Part shown: positions 43,479-53,267 of the stretch, piece after piece
How positions within the stretch are numbered: position 1 is the stretch's first letter
How the letters are laid out: each line of letters opens with the position of its first letter
DNA from: Pseudotabrizicola formosa
Lineage (GTDB): Bacteria > Pseudomonadota > Alphaproteobacteria > Rhodobacterales > Rhodobacteraceae
DNA length: 64,000 nt
Assembly (NCBI RefSeq): GCF_002900965.1
Contig: NZ_PJOM01000002.1
Coordinates: forward strand, 1,302,001-1,366,000
Reading direction: 5' to 3'
Notes under the pieces: generated by a model
Databases searched by the model: none
What the model saw: only the letters and a program-made list of their open reading frames with translations
What the model was told of the DNA's origin: nothing
Program-made: the position numbers and the translations under genes

Positions 43479-44162
43479 TCACACTGTCCTGCGCCTGATA
43501 CGCCACAGAAGATACGCTGTCATCCCCAACCACACCAAAGCGAGGCCGAACCATTGCACGGCATAGCCCAGATGGTTGTTCGGAATGCCGGAAATATCGA
43601 CCGGCATCGGTTCTATGCCGGGGGCTGTTGTGGCGCGGGCCACAATCAGCAGCGGCTCTGAACCCAAGGCAGCGGCCATCGCGGGCACGTCGCGGGCGAA
43701 CCACAGGCCAGTGCTGGCATCGGGCGTTGGGGTGAAGCTGTCCACCTCATCGGGCCAATGCAGGTTGCCGGTCACCATGGCCGCATCCGCCCCGCGCGGG
43801 GCGGCGCGGTCGGCCTCTCGGACGAAGCCGCGGTCCACCAGCACCCGACGGCCTGCGGTCTCGAACACCGCGATCACCCGCACGCCCGCCCCGATCTCGC
43901 GGCGGCTGACCAGCACATCCAGCGACTCCCCGGTGTAGCGGCCCGTTGCGGTGACCGGCAGATAACGGTCCGCTTCGGGGCGGGGCGCGGCGGGCAGCGG
44001 CACCGGCTCGGCCACGATCCGGGCCGAAATATCCGCCAGCGCCGCCTCTTTCCACGCCAGCCGGTCCAGTTGCCACAGGCCAAGGCCCGCCAGAACCGCC
44101 GCCCCGATCAGGCCGAACAGCAGGGGAAGGATCATGCGGCGCGCAAGCGTGGTCATCGACAA
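43479..44162 (-). CDS. SURF1-family cytochrome oxidase assembly protein
   Basis: 227-residue inner-membrane protein with one helix at each end (ILPLLFGLIGAAVLAGLGLW and VQWFGLALVWLGMTAYLLW), the SURF1 layout. Family blocks: LGLWQLDRLAWKEA, RYLPVTATGRY, RVLVDRGFV, and IPNNHLGYAVQWFGLA. SURF1 proteins help insert haem a into subunit I of aa3 oxidase. Lies directly after ctaE. Confidence 0.92.
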   Translation of the reverse strand: MSMTTLARRMILPLLFGLIGAAVLAGLGLWQLDRLAWKEAALADISARIVAEPVPLPAAPRPEADRYLPVTATGRYTGESLDVLVSRREIGAGVRVIAVFETAGRRVLVDRGFVREADRAAPRGADAAMVTGNLHWPDEVDSFTPTPDASTGLWFARDVPAMAAALGSEPLLIVARATTAPGIEPMPVDISGIPNNHLGYAVQWFGLALVWLGMTAYLLWRIRRRTV

Positions 44163-44218
44163 GAGCTCTCCAAACGAAAGGCGCGGACCCAGTGGCCCGC
44201 GCCCGGTGATGCCGTGAA

Positions 44219-44234
44219 GGGGCCAGAAGGCCCC
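44219..44234 (-). terminator. Hairpin after ctaE
   Basis: GGGGCC (44219-44224) pairs with GGCCCC (44229-44234) around AGAA, just downstream of the ctaE stop on the minus strand. No T-run; may modulate expression of SURF1-thrC relative to the cox genes. Confidence 0.35.
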
Positions 44235-44240
44235 GGGGGC

Positions 44241-45041
44241 TTACTGACCCCAGACGTAGATCGACGCGAACAGGAACAGCCAGACCACGTCCACAAAATG
44301 CCAGTACCAGGCCGCCGCCTCAAAGCCCACGTGACGCTCGGGCGTGAAATGGCCTTTCAGCGCGCGGATCAGGCAGACGCCGAGGAAAATGGTGCCAACC
44401 ACCACGTGAAAGCCGTGAAAGCCGGTCGCCATGAAGAAATTCGCGCCATAGATGTTGCCGGCAAAGCCAAAGGCGGCGTGGGTGTATTCGTAAACCTGCA
44501 GGATGGTGAAGAACACGCCCAGCACGATGGCAAGGATCAACCCGTTCACCAGATCCTTGCGGTTGTTTTCATGCACCAGGGCATGGTGCGCCCAGGTGGC
44601 AGCAGCCCCCGAGCACAGCAGGATCAGCGTGTTGATCAGCGGCAGGTGCCACGGGTCAAAGGTTTCAATCCCCGCCGGCGGCCAGACGCCATCCTGAATG
44701 GGCGACAGCGGCCCCATCGGATACATGGCGTGTTTGAAGAAGGACCAGAACCATGCCGCGAAGAACATCACTTCCGACATGATGAACATGATGAAGCCAT
44801 AGCGCAGGCCGATCACCACCACGGGGGTGTGATCGCCGTCCTGGCTTTCCTTCACCACATCCGCCCACCAGCCGAACATGACATACAAAACGGCGACAAA
44901 GCCGATCAGACCCAACCAGGGGCCCGATCCGTGCATCCACAGCACAGCGCCGTAAAGCATGACAAAGGCGGCAAGCGCGGCCAGAAACGGCCAGATCGAC
45001 GGCGGCAGGATGTGGTAATCGTGGTTCTTGGCGTGGGCCAT
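44241..45041 (-). CDS. ctaE: Cytochrome c oxidase subunit III
   Basis: 266 residues, seven predicted membrane helices. Typical blocks: [87 protein letters not shown] and [17 protein letters not shown]. The conserved helix-3 Glu (SEVMFF) is present. Part of the aa3-type terminal oxidase of the aerobic respiratory chain. Confidence 0.96.
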   Translation of the reverse strand: MAHAKNHDYHILPPSIWPFLAALAAFVMLYGAVLWMHGSGPWLGLIGFVAVLYVMFGWWADVVKESQDGDHTPVVVIGLRYGFIMFIMSEVMFFAAWFWSFFKHAMYPMGPLSPIQDGVWPPAGIETFDPWHLPLINTLILLCSGAAATWAHHALVHENNRKDLVNGLILAIVLGVFFTILQVYEYTHAAFGFAGNIYGANFFMATGFHGFHVVVGTIFLGVCLIRALKGHFTPERHVGFEAAAWYWHFVDVVWLFLFASIYVWGQ

Positions 45042-45066
45042 GGTCGGTTCCCTCGGTTCTTTTTTG

Positions 45067-45636
45067 TCAGTTTACAGTGTCAGCCGGGGCGACAGCAAGG
45101 GCTGCCTGCTCTGACGTCAGCTCTGTTTCGTAAAAGGTGTAGGACAGGGTGATCTCTTTGACGAACTTGCCTTCGCGGTCGGTCACGATGGCAGGGTCGA
45201 CGAAAAAGCTCACCGGCATCTGCACGGTTTCCCCTGGCTGCAGCACCTGTTCGGTAAAGCAGAAACAGGCGATCTTGGCGAAAAACCCGCCCGCGGCATC
45301 CGGTGTCACATTATAGCTTGCGGTGCCCGCGATCACCTGGTCAGTCGGATTATGCGCCTCATAGAACGCAAGGGCATTCTCGCCGATCCGCACCGTCATG
45401 GTGCGCTGCATCGGCTTGAACTCCCAGGCCATCCCGCCCGAGGTCGACCCGTCGAACCGGATCTGGATGGTCTGGTCCAGAATCGTGTCAGGGGCTGCCG
45501 AGGCGACAGCGGTGGTGCCGCCAAAGCCGGTGACCCGGCAGAACCAGTCGTAGAACGGCACGGCGGCAAAGGACAGCGACGCCATGGTCACCGCCACCCC
45601 CACCAGCTTGGCTGCAGTCTTTACGCTGCTGTTCAT
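45067..45636 (-). CDS. ctaG: CtaG/Cox11 copper chaperone for the CuB site
   Basis: 189-residue protein with one N-terminal membrane helix ([26 protein letters not shown]) and a periplasmic Ig-like domain. The copper-binding pair is in [15 protein letters not shown]. It delivers copper to subunit I, which is not encoded in this window. Start overlaps the stop of the small upstream gene (ATGA). Confidence 0.95.
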   Translation of the reverse strand: MNSSVKTAAKLVGVAVTMASLSFAAVPFYDWFCRVTGFGGTTAVASAAPDTILDQTIQIRFDGSTSGGMAWEFKPMQRTMTVRIGENALAFYEAHNPTDQVIAGTASYNVTPDAAGGFFAKIACFCFTEQVLQPGETVQMPVSFFVDPAIVTDREGKFVKEITLSYTFYETELTSEQAALAVAPADTVN

Positions 45637-45848
45637 GGCTGCGTTCCCCCGGTTTGTTCAACTGCGGTCTGTGCAGGCAGAAGTTCAGGCCGCACGGTAT
45701 GGTCAAAGCCCTGCATCGGGTCGCCGCGCGTGACCTTCACCACGGTCAGCGCAAACACCAGCGCCACAAAGGCCACCAGCGTCACGCCAAGGCCCACGTT
45801 GCGCGAAAAGCGACGGCGGTGCAGCTCATGGTCCGGGCGAAAGCTCAT
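45633..45848 (-). CDS. Small single-helix membrane protein of the cox operon
   Basis: 71 residues with a basic N-terminus ([11 protein letters not shown]), one membrane helix ([20 protein letters not shown]) and a short polar periplasmic tail. Overlaps ctaB upstream and ctaG downstream by four bases each, so it is firmly part of the operon. Small open reading frames are known at this position in Paracoccus-type cox operons; its role is not established. The tail ending resembles that of small oxidase assembly factors only in layout. Confidence 0.82.
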   Translation of the reverse strand: MSFRPDHELHRRRFSRNVGLGVTLVAFVALVFALTVVKVTRGDPMQGFDHTVRPELLPAQTAVEQTGGTQP

Positions 45849-46780
45849 GCCCAGCCCCCCAGCCCGTAAACCTTCAGCAACGCTTCCACCAGAAACGCGG
45901 CAAAGTGCAGGAACAGATAGGCGAGCGAGAATTTGAACACCCGCTTTTCAACCGCATATTTGTCACCCTCTGCCTGCGCCTCGGGGCGTTTCCAGATGTC
46001 ATAGGCACCTTTCAGGAAGATCGCGTTCAGCACCAGGGCGGTCGCCAGCGTGACCGGCCCGCCGATGGATGTCAGCGCCGACCAGATCGACACCGGAGCC
46101 AGCAGCACCGTGTAGATCAAGATCTGCCGCCGGGTTTCCTTGCGGCCATGCGTGACCGTCAGCATCGGCACCCCGGCCTTGTGGTAATCTTCCTTCATGA
46201 ACAGAGCCAACGCCCAGAAATGCGGCGGGGTCCACATGAAGATCAGCCCGAACATCAGCGCCGATTCCAGCGATACGCCACCCGTGGCCACCGCCCAGCC
46301 GATCATCGGCGGAAAGGCCCCCGCCGCCCCGCCGATCACGATGTTCTGCGGCGTCAGGCGCTTGAGCCACATCGAATAGACCACGGCATAGAAAAAGATC
46401 GTGAACGCCAGCAGCCCGGCCGCCACCAGATTGGCCGAAAGCGCGAGCATCACCACGGCAATGCCGGACAGGGCCAGCCCCAGACCCAGAGCCTCCCCCG
46501 CCTGCACCTTGCCGGCAGGCACCGGGCGGCTTTGGGTGCGCTTCATCACCGCGTCGATATCGGCGTCCCACCACATGTTCAAGGCACCCGAGGCCCCCGC
46601 CCCAAGCGCGATGAACAGGATCGCGGCAAAGCCCACCACCGGATGCACGCCCACCGGTGCCACCAGCAGCCCCACCAGCGCCGTGAACACAACCAGCGAC
46701 ATCACACGCGGCTTCAGCAGCGCGACGTAATCGCCAAACTGCGCCTCTCCGCTGTCGGGGTAGGCCTGAACATCGCTCAT
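45845..46780 (-). CDS. ctaB: Protohaem IX farnesyltransferase (haem O synthase)
   Basis: 311-residue UbiA-family membrane prenyltransferase, about nine helices. The prenyl-diphosphate motif is [21 protein letters not shown], and the second Asp-rich block is [24 protein letters not shown]. Start at 46780 has AAGGAA at good distance. It makes haem O, precursor of haem A in the aa3 oxidase. Two hairpins separate it from ctaC upstream. Confidence 0.95.
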   Translation of the reverse strand: MSDVQAYPDSGEAQFGDYVALLKPRVMSLVVFTALVGLLVAPVGVHPVVGFAAILFIALGAGASGALNMWWDADIDAVMKRTQSRPVPAGKVQAGEALGLGLALSGIAVVMLALSANLVAAGLLAFTIFFYAVVYSMWLKRLTPQNIVIGGAAGAFPPMIGWAVATGGVSLESALMFGLIFMWTPPHFWALALFMKEDYHKAGVPMLTVTHGRKETRRQILIYTVLLAPVSIWSALTSIGGPVTLATALVLNAIFLKGAYDIWKRPEAQAEGDKYAVEKRVFKFSLAYLFLHFAAFLVEALLKVYGLGGWA

Positions 46781-46802
46781 TGTATTTCCTTGGCTTAGGG
46801 AA

Positions 46803-46825
46803 ATGGCCCCGGGACACGGGGCCAT
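46803..46825 (-). other. Intercistronic hairpin between ctaC and ctaB
   Basis: ATGGCCCCG pairs with CGGGGCCAT (nine base pairs, five-base loop). It lies in the 72-base gap after ctaC and 23 bases before the ctaB start, where it could lower ctaB and downstream expression relative to the abundant subunit II. Confidence 0.6.
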
Positions 46826-46836
46826 CCACATCGCTT

Positions 46837-46852
46837 TCCCGTCGGAACGGGA
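46837..46852 (-). other. Second hairpin abutting the ctaC stop
   Basis: TCCCG (46837-46841) pairs with CGGGA (46848-46852) around six bases, directly after the ctaC stop codon. Together with the larger hairpin it forms a tandem structure suited to mRNA processing or partial termination. Confidence 0.45.
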
Positions 46853-47800
46853 TCAGTTGTTCGCGGCCAGACGGGTTGCCGAATAGGCCTCGATATCGGC
46901 GTCAGACAACACCACGTCCCCGGCCTGCGCGGCGGCCAGCCATTGGGCATACACCTCTTCCGACACGACCTTGACCGTGATGGGCATATAAGCATGGGCA
47001 ATGCCACAAAGTTCCGAACACTGGCCGAAATAGATGCCTTCCCGCTCGGCGTTGAACCACAGCTGCGCCAGACGGCCTGGCACGGCGTCCTGCTTCACCC
47101 CGAAGGCCGGGATCGTCCAGGAGTGGATCACATCGGCAGCGGTGACCTGCATCACCACCGTGCGGCCAACCGGCACGACCACCGCAGTGTCGGTCGCCAG
47201 CAGGAAATCCTGATCCGTGTACCCGGCGGCCGCCAGTTGCGCCGACACTTCCGGCGTCAGGCGGTTGTCACCGCCCGTGGCCGGGGCACCGATCATGAAG
47301 CTGTCAAACGCCACCGGGGTTGCCCCTTCGGCATTCGGCTCGTTGATGCCGTCGTCCACATATTCATAGCCCCAGTACCACTGGTATCCGGTCACCTTGA
47401 TGGTGATGTCGCCCACCGGAATTTCCTGTTGCTTGAACAACACCGGCAGCGAGAACGCGCCGATGAACACCAGGATCAGGATCGGCACCACGGTCCAGCC
47501 CACTTCCAGCGGCGAATTATGGGTAAAGGTCGCCGGTTTGGCGTTTCGCTTTTCGTTGTAGCGGATGATCACCCAGATCAGCAGGCCGGTCACAAAGATG
47601 GTGATCACGGTGATGATCACCAGAAGCATCCAGTCAAGTCCCTGCAGATCGCGGGCCAATTCGGTCGCCGCGGGCTGGAAACCGGTCCCCCCGTCAACAG
47701 GTCTTCCGACAATTTCAAGACCTTGCGCAAGCGCAGCACTGCCTGACATCAAGCCCGCAACACTGGCGGCAAACCCGCCGATTTGGTTCCAAAGACGCAT
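46853..47800 (-). CDS. ctaC: Cytochrome c oxidase subunit II
   Basis: 315 residues with a signal peptide (cleavage near GSAALAQG), two membrane helices ([21 protein letters not shown] and [19 protein letters not shown]) and a periplasmic cupredoxin domain. CuA ligands are present: His in [15 protein letters not shown] and the [12 protein letters not shown] block. It receives electrons from cytochrome c. First gene of the operon; a TAATAT that could be its -10 lies at 47909-47914. Confidence 0.96.
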   Translation of the reverse strand: MRLWNQIGGFAASVAGLMSGSAALAQGLEIVGRPVDGGTGFQPAATELARDLQGLDWMLLVIITVITIFVTGLLIWVIIRYNEKRNAKPATFTHNSPLEVGWTVVPILILVFIGAFSLPVLFKQQEIPVGDITIKVTGYQWYWGYEYVDDGINEPNAEGATPVAFDSFMIGAPATGGDNRLTPEVSAQLAAAGYTDQDFLLATDTAVVVPVGRTVVMQVTAADVIHSWTIPAFGVKQDAVPGRLAQLWFNAEREGIYFGQCSELCGIAHAYMPITVKVVSEEVYAQWLAAAQAGDVVLSDADIEAYSATRLAANN

Positions 47801-47958
47801 GTTCTGTTCCCGTTATCCTTACGGCTTGGGTGCCGCTTGTCAGAGTCCCGCCCGTATCGCATGGTGCGCACGCGGCAGAATCCCGTTGTTTCCGGCTGTC
47901 TTGAAACCATATTAGGGCCTCTGCCACAAGAGAAACCGTTGCGACAAAGCAGCGCCAT

Positions 47959-47972
47959 TTGACTCAGATCAA
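47959..47972. promoter_or_regulatory. FNR-like box between ctaC and tldD
   Basis: TTGAC-TCAG-ATCAA matches the FNR/FnrL consensus TTGAT-N4-ATCAA in nine of ten positions. It ends 11 bases before the tldD start, and is centred roughly 60 bases upstream of the start point implied by the ctaC TAATAT box. Confidence 0.5.
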
Positions 47973-47983
47973 GGACATCTTCC

Positions 47984-49405
47984 ATGACCGATCAGCCCTT
48001 CCGCCCGTTTGAAACCCATCTGGACGAGGCGGCGGCACTGGCGGTCCTGCGCGCGGCAACCCTGGGGGCAGATGATGGCGAGCTGTATCTGGAACGCCGC
48101 CGCTCCGAGGCGATCGTGCTGGATGACGGGCGCATCAAGACCGCCTCTTACGATGCCTCCGAAGGTTTCGGCCTGCGCGCGGTGCGCGGGGAGGTGGCAG
48201 GCTATGCCCATGCGACCGAGATCAGCGAACAGGCCCTGATCCGCGCGTCGGAAACCGCTCGGCTGGCGGTGGGCAGCGGCGGCGGCGTGATGGCGGCCCC
48301 GCCGCAGGGCACCAATGCAAGGCTCTATGGCGACGCCGATCCGATGGCCGATGCCACGTTTGCCATCAAGATCGACATGCTGCGCGAGATTGATGCCTTT
48401 GCCCGCGACCTTGACCCTCGGGTGATCCAGGTCTCGGCCACCGTATCGGCGTCCTATCAGGAGGTAGAGATCCTGCGCCCCGAAGGGCTGCGCCTGCGCG
48501 ACATCCGCCCGATGGCGCGGCTGAACGTCTCGGTGATCGTGGAACAGAACGGGCGGCGCGAACAGGGCGGCATGGGCGGCGGCGGGCGGCACGGTCTGGC
48601 CGCGCTGATGCAACCCGGCCGCTGGCAACCCATGGTGCGCGAGGCGCTGCGGATTGCGCTGGTCAACCTTGATGCCGTCGCGGCCCCGGCGGGCGTGATG
48701 GATGTGGTCCTCGGCCCCGGCTGGCCGGGCATCTTGCTGCACGAGGCGATTGGCCACGGGCTGGAGGGCGATTTCAACCGCAAAAAAACCTCTGCCTTCG
48801 CCGGGTTGATGGGCCAGCAGATCGCGGCGCGCGGGGTCACGGTGCTGGATGACGGCACGATTCCAGACCGTCGCGGCAGCATTTCCATTGATGACGAAGG
48901 CACAGCCTCGGCCCGCAACGTGCTGATCGAGGACGGAATTCTGGTGGGCTACATGCAAGACCGCCAGAATGCGCGGCTGATGGGCGTGGCCCCCACCGGC
49001 AATGGTCGGCGCGAAAGCCATGCCCATATCCCGATGCCGCGCATGACCAATACCTATATGCTGGCGGGCCCGGATGACCCGAAGGATATTCTGGCGGGTC
49101 TCAAGGATGGTATCTATGCCGTGGGCTTCGGAGGCGGGCAGGTCGATATCACCAACGGCAAATTCGTGTTCTCCTGCACCGAGGCCTACCGGGTGCAGAA
49201 CGGCGTGGTCGGCGCGCCTGTCAAAGGAGCCACGCTGATCGGCGACGGGGCCACCGCGCTGAAACAGATCCGCGCCATCGGCAATGATCTGGCGCTCGAT
49301 CCCGGCATCGGCAATTGCGGCAAGGCCGGGCAGTGGGTGCCGGTCGGCGTCGGCCAGCCCACGCTGATGATCGGCGGGCTGACGGTGGGCGGTTCGGCGG
49401 CATGA
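47984..49405 (+). CDS. tldD: TldD metalloprotease subunit
   Basis: 473 residues. TldD and TldE form a zinc protease that trims unfolded or leader-bearing peptides. The metal-binding motif is LLHEAIGHGLEGDFNRK (HExxxH). Other blocks: LYLERRRSEAIVLDDG, GFGLRAVRGEVAGYA, and DGIYAVGFGGGQVDITNGKFVFSC. tldE (pmbA) is not in the window. A small membrane protein gene overlaps its stop. Confidence 0.95.
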   Translation: MTDQPFRPFETHLDEAAALAVLRAATLGADDGELYLERRRSEAIVLDDGRIKTASYDASEGFGLRAVRGEVAGYAHATEISEQALIRASETARLAVGSGGGVMAAPPQGTNARLYGDADPMADATFAIKIDMLREIDAFARDLDPRVIQVSATVSASYQEVEILRPEGLRLRDIRPMARLNVSVIVEQNGRREQGGMGGGGRHGLAALMQPGRWQPMVREALRIALVNLDAVAAPAGVMDVVLGPGWPGILLHEAIGHGLEGDFNRKKTSAFAGLMGQQIAARGVTVLDDGTIPDRRGSISIDDEGTASARNVLIEDGILVGYMQDRQNARLMGVAPTGNGRRESHAHIPMPRMTNTYMLAGPDDPKDILAGLKDGIYAVGFGGGQVDITNGKFVFSCTEAYRVQNGVVGAPVKGATLIGDGATALKQIRAIGNDLALDPGIGNCGKAGQWVPVGVGQPTLMIGGLTVGGSAA

Positions 49406-49827
49406 GCCTGATCCGCTCGCCCGAGCAGATGCAGACGCCTTGGCGCGATCTGCTTGCGGCGGCGGTGGTGGCAGTGATCCTGCCTTCGGCCTTGGGCCTG
49501 CTGTGTCTTGGGCTGGTCAGGCTTGCGCAACCCTATCTGCCCGCTGGCGCCGGGGTTTCGCTCTGGGTGATCGGCACCGCATTCCTGCTGTCGCCGCTCC
49601 TCAGCCTTGCAGGGATGATCCTGACCCTGCCGGTGGCATCTTTGCTGATCCGGCTGGGCTGGTTCGGCTGGCTGCCCGCTGCCGCCACCGGCGCGGTGCT
49701 GGGCGCGGTCATCGGCGCGATGATGGATTTTGCGCCCGGTGCCCTGGCCGGGGCCGCAATCGTGCTGATCCTGCGCGCCACCCTTGGCCTGCTGCGCCCG
49801 ATGGGCGCGCCGCAGGCAGGGCCGTAG
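49402..49827 (+). CDS. Small polytopic membrane protein downstream of tldD
   Basis: 141 residues with four predicted membrane helices (for example LLAAAVVAVILPSALGLLCL and SLWVIGTAFLLSPLLSLAGM). It has no motif I recognise. The ATG at 49402 overlaps the tldD stop (ATGA). Converges with the yibQ-like gene three bases later. Function unknown. Confidence 0.72.
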   Translation: MSLIRSPEQMQTPWRDLLAAAVVAVILPSALGLLCLGLVRLAQPYLPAGAGVSLWVIGTAFLLSPLLSLAGMILTLPVASLLIRLGWFGWLPAAATGAVLGAVIGAMMDFAPGALAGAAIVLILRATLGLLRPMGAPQAGP

Positions 49828-49830
49828 CCC

Positions 49831-51519
49831 TCAGTTCACCTGCAGCATCGCGGAAATCGGTGCCAGCGTCACGGTGGACGCCCGCCCCTCAATCGCCCAT
49901 TCCATCACGCCTGCCACCGTTTCGGGTCGCAGCGTGCCGATCACAATCACCCGGCCTTCCTGCGCCGCCTTGAACGCCGCCCGGTCCAGATAGCGGCGGA
50001 TCACCGGGCTGTCCTCGCCCTCCCCATCAATGCGACGAAAGATCATGGCCGCCGGCAGCCCCTCGCGCCGGGCGACCTGATCGGCGGCATTCAGCCCTTG
50101 GTCGAATGTCACCAGCCCCCGGCCCTGTTCGGCCAGGATCGGCACCACCTGTGCCGCCCGAGGGCGGTCATTCTGAAACGCCGTGCCATCGGCATCGATC
50201 ACCGCCACCGCTTCGGGCAGGCGGCTGGCCAGCACCTGAAAGCTCTGTTCCAGATCACCGGGTCCGGCCCCTTCCGGAATGCCGGTGCCCGCCATCACCA
50301 CCTCCTGACCGCCCGCCCGCCAGATCGCGGCGCGCGCCGCCGCCCCCTCGGACAGCGGATCGATCACGATGGACAGCGGCATGTCGAGGGCGGCCAGTTC
50401 GGCACGATTCACAGCCGTGTCGCCATCATCCTGCAACAGAATCGCGAACAGCGGCTTTTGCGCCGCATTGTCAAAGGGCCGCGCATAAAGACGCAGCGGT
50501 GTGGCGTCCTCCACGCCCGCCGCATCCGTCTGCGCTTCAGGGTCACTGGCAGCGCCCGGCGCAGGCTCGGCCCCGATGCGGGGCAATCGCCCGGTCACCA
50601 CGCCCGTGGCCTGATCTTCAAGCGCTTGCGACGGGGTCAGGCTGCCCTGTGGCGGCGTTGCCGGTGTGGGGTTCGCCTCTGGCATCGGCATCGGCATCGG
50701 CTCGGGTGTCGGGTCGCTCAAGGCGGCCCCTTCCCCGCTCTCTGCCGCCTCCGGCAGCGGCAGCAACAAGGCCTCTTCCTGCGGCGTCAGCGGTGGGGGC
50801 GGCGGCAGATCGGCAGGCAGCGGAGCCCCCTCGGCCAGCGGCAGGCCGGGTGCCACGGGTGGAACAGTCGTCATCGGCCCATCACCCGGTGCAGGGGCCT
50901 CCGGCAAGGGATTGACCTGCCCCAAACCGGCCATCCGTTCGGTCGGGGCCTCTGTCGGCGGAGGGGCGGGTGGCGCTGATGGGGCGGGCGCCGTTACAGA
51001 CTCCGCTTGCGGCAGGGCGGGCGTCTCGGCCGGAGGGGCTGCCCCGGGCTGGGCCGCAACGTCACCTGGGTCGGACAGCTCCGCCAGGGGCGCATCCGCC
51101 GCGCCCGGCATCACCACGGGGGCCGAGGGGGCTTGGGCCGTACCGGCACTGGCCGGGGTATCGGGCGTGGGCGCTTCCTCCAAACCCGCCGCCGCATCAG
51201 GCTCCGGCTCAGGCGGCAAAGTCACGGGGTCAGAGATCATCGGGGTTTCCGCCAGTTCAGGGTCCGACGGCTCGGGCTCCACCGGCCCAGTCTCAACCGG
51301 CCCAGTCTCAACCGCCACCGGGGCCGCGCCCTCTGCCGCAGGCTCCGCGGGCACCGCCACGGGCTGCATGTTGCCTGGCCCCAGATCGGCGCGCTCTGGC
51401 CCCACTGGTCCTGCAACCTGCGACACCACGACCAGACCGCCTGCGGCCGCCAGACTTCCCCACAAAACGCCCCGAAAGAACCCGCGCACTGCCTTGCCCC
51501 TTTTTTCGTTGCCGGACAT
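49831..51519 (-). CDS. yibQ: YibQ-like divergent polysaccharide deacetylase with a long Pro/Ala/Glu-rich linker
   Basis: 562 residues from ATG 51519. A membrane anchor near the N-terminus (GVLWGSLAAAGGLVVVSQVA) is followed by about 300 residues of low-complexity Pro/Ala/Glu sequence. The C-terminal 190 residues form the divergent NodB-like domain (MPLSIVIDPLSEGAAARAAI, QEVVMAGTGIP, AVAVIDADGTAFQ, GRVIVIGTLRPETVAGVMEW). Family members are envelope proteins, with catalysis unproven. The linker holds a tandem 15-base repeat (51281-51310, encoding VETGP twice). It is divergent from trpG, as in some Rhodobacter trp loci. Confidence 0.82.
   Translation of the reverse strand: MSGNEKRGKAVRGFFRGVLWGSLAAAGGLVVVSQVAGPVGPERADLGPGNMQPVAVPAEPAAEGAAPVAVETGPVETGPVEPEPSDPELAETPMISDPVTLPPEPEPDAAAGLEEAPTPDTPASAGTAQAPSAPVVMPGAADAPLAELSDPGDVAAQPGAAPPAETPALPQAESVTAPAPSAPPAPPPTEAPTERMAGLGQVNPLPEAPAPGDGPMTTVPPVAPGLPLAEGAPLPADLPPPPPLTPQEEALLLPLPEAAESGEGAALSDPTPEPMPMPMPEANPTPATPPQGSLTPSQALEDQATGVVTGRLPRIGAEPAPGAASDPEAQTDAAGVEDATPLRLYARPFDNAAQKPLFAILLQDDGDTAVNRAELAALDMPLSIVIDPLSEGAAARAAIWRAGGQEVVMAGTGIPEGAGPGDLEQSFQVLASRLPEAVAVIDADGTAFQNDRPRAAQVVPILAEQGRGLVTFDQGLNAADQVARREGLPAAMIFRRIDGEGEDSPVIRRYLDRAAFKAAQEGRVIVIGTLRPETVAGVMEWAIEGRASTVTLAPISAMLQVN
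51281..51310. repeat. Two-copy 15-bp tandem repeat inside the yibQ linker
   Basis: ACCGGCCCAGTCTCA occurs twice in a row and keeps the reading frame (VETGPVETGP on the coding strand). A simple expansion within a disordered region. Confidence 0.8.
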
Positions 51520-51631
51520 TGTGCCCGTCCCGGCCATGTGATCAAGCGGTCTTGACGCCCCTGCCCCGGTCTGACCATCTATAGCCCGACCCGCTCCGGG
51601 CTTCATCCCCTATCCGACAGGCCCAAGCAAG

Positions 51632-52231
51632 ATGCTGCTTCTGATCGACAACTACGACAGCTTTACTTACAATCTCGTGCATTACTTTGGCGAATTGGGG
51701 GCAGATGTCGTTGTAAAACGCAATGATGCGCTGACGGTGCAGGATGTGCTGGCCATGGCCCCGCAGGCCATCATCCTGTCGCCCGGCCCCTGCGATCCGG
51801 CAGCTGCGGGCATCTGCCTGCCACTGACTACAGCCGCCTATGAGGCGAAGATTCCGCTGCTGGGTGTCTGCCTTGGCCATCAGACCATTGGTGAGGCGTT
51901 CGGTGGCAAGGTGATCCGCTGCCATGAAATCGTGCATGGCAAGATGGGCGCCATGCATCATGCGGGCGCGGGCGTGTTCCGTGACCTGCCCTCACCTTTC
52001 CTCGCCACCCGCTATCACTCTCTGATCGTCGAGCGCGACACCCTGCCCGACTGTCTGGACGTAACCGCCTGGCTGGAGGATGGCACCATCATGGGCCTGC
52101 GCCACAAGACCCATCTGATCGAGGGTGTGCAGTTCCACCCCGAATCCATCGCCTCCGAACATGGCCACCAGCTTTTGCGCAATTTTCTCGATGAGGCCGG
52201 CGTCAGGGTGCCCGCCACGGTGCCCGCATGA
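51632..52231 (+). CDS. trpG: Anthranilate synthase component II (glutamine amidotransferase)
   Basis: 199-residue class I amidotransferase that supplies ammonia to TrpE. Catalytic Cys in [16 protein letters not shown], oxyanion block [12 protein letters not shown], and the His/Glu pair in [11 protein letters not shown]. It could in principle also serve PabB. Four-base overlap with trpD. The intergenic region before it has a possible promoter starting with TTGACG at 51552-51557 but no leader peptide. Confidence 0.95.
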   Translation: MLLLIDNYDSFTYNLVHYFGELGADVVVKRNDALTVQDVLAMAPQAIILSPGPCDPAAAGICLPLTTAAYEAKIPLLGVCLGHQTIGEAFGGKVIRCHEIVHGKMGAMHHAGAGVFRDLPSPFLATRYHSLIVERDTLPDCLDVTAWLEDGTIMGLRHKTHLIEGVQFHPESIASEHGHQLLRNFLDEAGVRVPATVPA

Positions 52232-53241
52232 GCGAAATCCTCCGCCCGCTGATCGGCCTTGCCGCGACGCGCCCGCTGACCCGGGCCGAGGCCGAAGCGG
52301 CCTTCGGCGCGCTGTTTGAAGGTCAGGGCACCCCGGCCCAGATGGGGGGCTTTCTTATGGCGCTGCGCACGCGTGGCGAAACGGTGGATGAATACGCCGC
52401 CGCCGCCACCGTGATGCGCGCCAAATGCCACAAGGTCAGGGCGCCAGAGGGGGCCATGGACATCGTCGGCACCGGCGGCGATGGCAAGGGCACGCTCAAC
52501 ATCTCGACCGCCACGGCCTTTGTGGTGGCGGGGGCGGGTGTGGTGGTGGCCAAGCACGGCAACCGCAACCTGTCATCCAAATCGGGGGCCGCCGATGCGC
52601 TGACCGAAATCGGCCTGAACGTGATGGTCGGCCCGGCCCTGGTGGAAAAATGCCTGGCCGAAGCGGGCATCGGCTTCATGATGGCGCCGATGCACCACCC
52701 CGCGATCCGCCATGTCATGCCGGTCCGGCAGGAACTGGGCACGCGCACCATCTTCAACATCCTTGGTCCGCTGACCAACCCGGCGGGGGTGAAACGCCAG
52801 TTGACCGGTGCGTTTTCCGCCGACCTGATCCGCCCGATGGCCGAAACCCTGCTGGCGCTTGGCTCCATCAAGGCTTGGCTGGTGCATGGCGGCGACGGCA
52901 CCGATGAAATTTCCATCGCCGCCCCCACCCAGGTGGCGGCGGTCGAACATGGCCATATCCGCGAATTCACCCTGCATCCCGAAGATGCGGGCCTGCCCTA
53001 TCACCCGTTCGAGACCATCATGGGCGGCACGCCGGCGGAAAACGCCGCGGCCCTGCGCGCGCTGCTGGAGGGTGCGCCGGGGGCTTACCGCGATGCGGTG
53101 CTGCTCAATTCGGCCGCCGCTCTGGTTGTGGCTGACAAGGCCACCAGCCTGACCGAAGGGGTCGAGATGGCCCGCCAGTCCATCGATTCCGGTGCCGCCA
53201 AGGGCAAGATCACGGCCCTGGCCCGCCTGACCAACGCCTGA
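52228..53241 (+). CDS. trpD: Anthranilate phosphoribosyltransferase
   Basis: 337 residues. Transfers a phosphoribosyl group from PRPP to anthranilate. PRPP site [21 protein letters not shown] and [17 protein letters not shown]; metal and substrate block [25 protein letters not shown] near the C-terminus. Start overlaps trpG (ATGA). Confidence 0.96.
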   Translation: MSEILRPLIGLAATRPLTRAEAEAAFGALFEGQGTPAQMGGFLMALRTRGETVDEYAAAATVMRAKCHKVRAPEGAMDIVGTGGDGKGTLNISTATAFVVAGAGVVVAKHGNRNLSSKSGAADALTEIGLNVMVGPALVEKCLAEAGIGFMMAPMHHPAIRHVMPVRQELGTRTIFNILGPLTNPAGVKRQLTGAFSADLIRPMAETLLALGSIKAWLVHGGDGTDEISIAAPTQVAAVEHGHIREFTLHPEDAGLPYHPFETIMGGTPAENAAALRALLEGAPGAYRDAVLLNSAAALVVADKATSLTEGVEMARQSIDSGAAKGKITALARLTNA

Positions 53242-53267
53242 CAGCCCATGGGGCAAGGAAAACACGC

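Noticed and set aside
50681-50698. Three GGCATC units in the yibQ linker as a possible microsatellite
   Set aside because: Encodes a short Met-Pro run inside a disordered linker; only three copies, nothing suggests phase variation since the unit is six bases.
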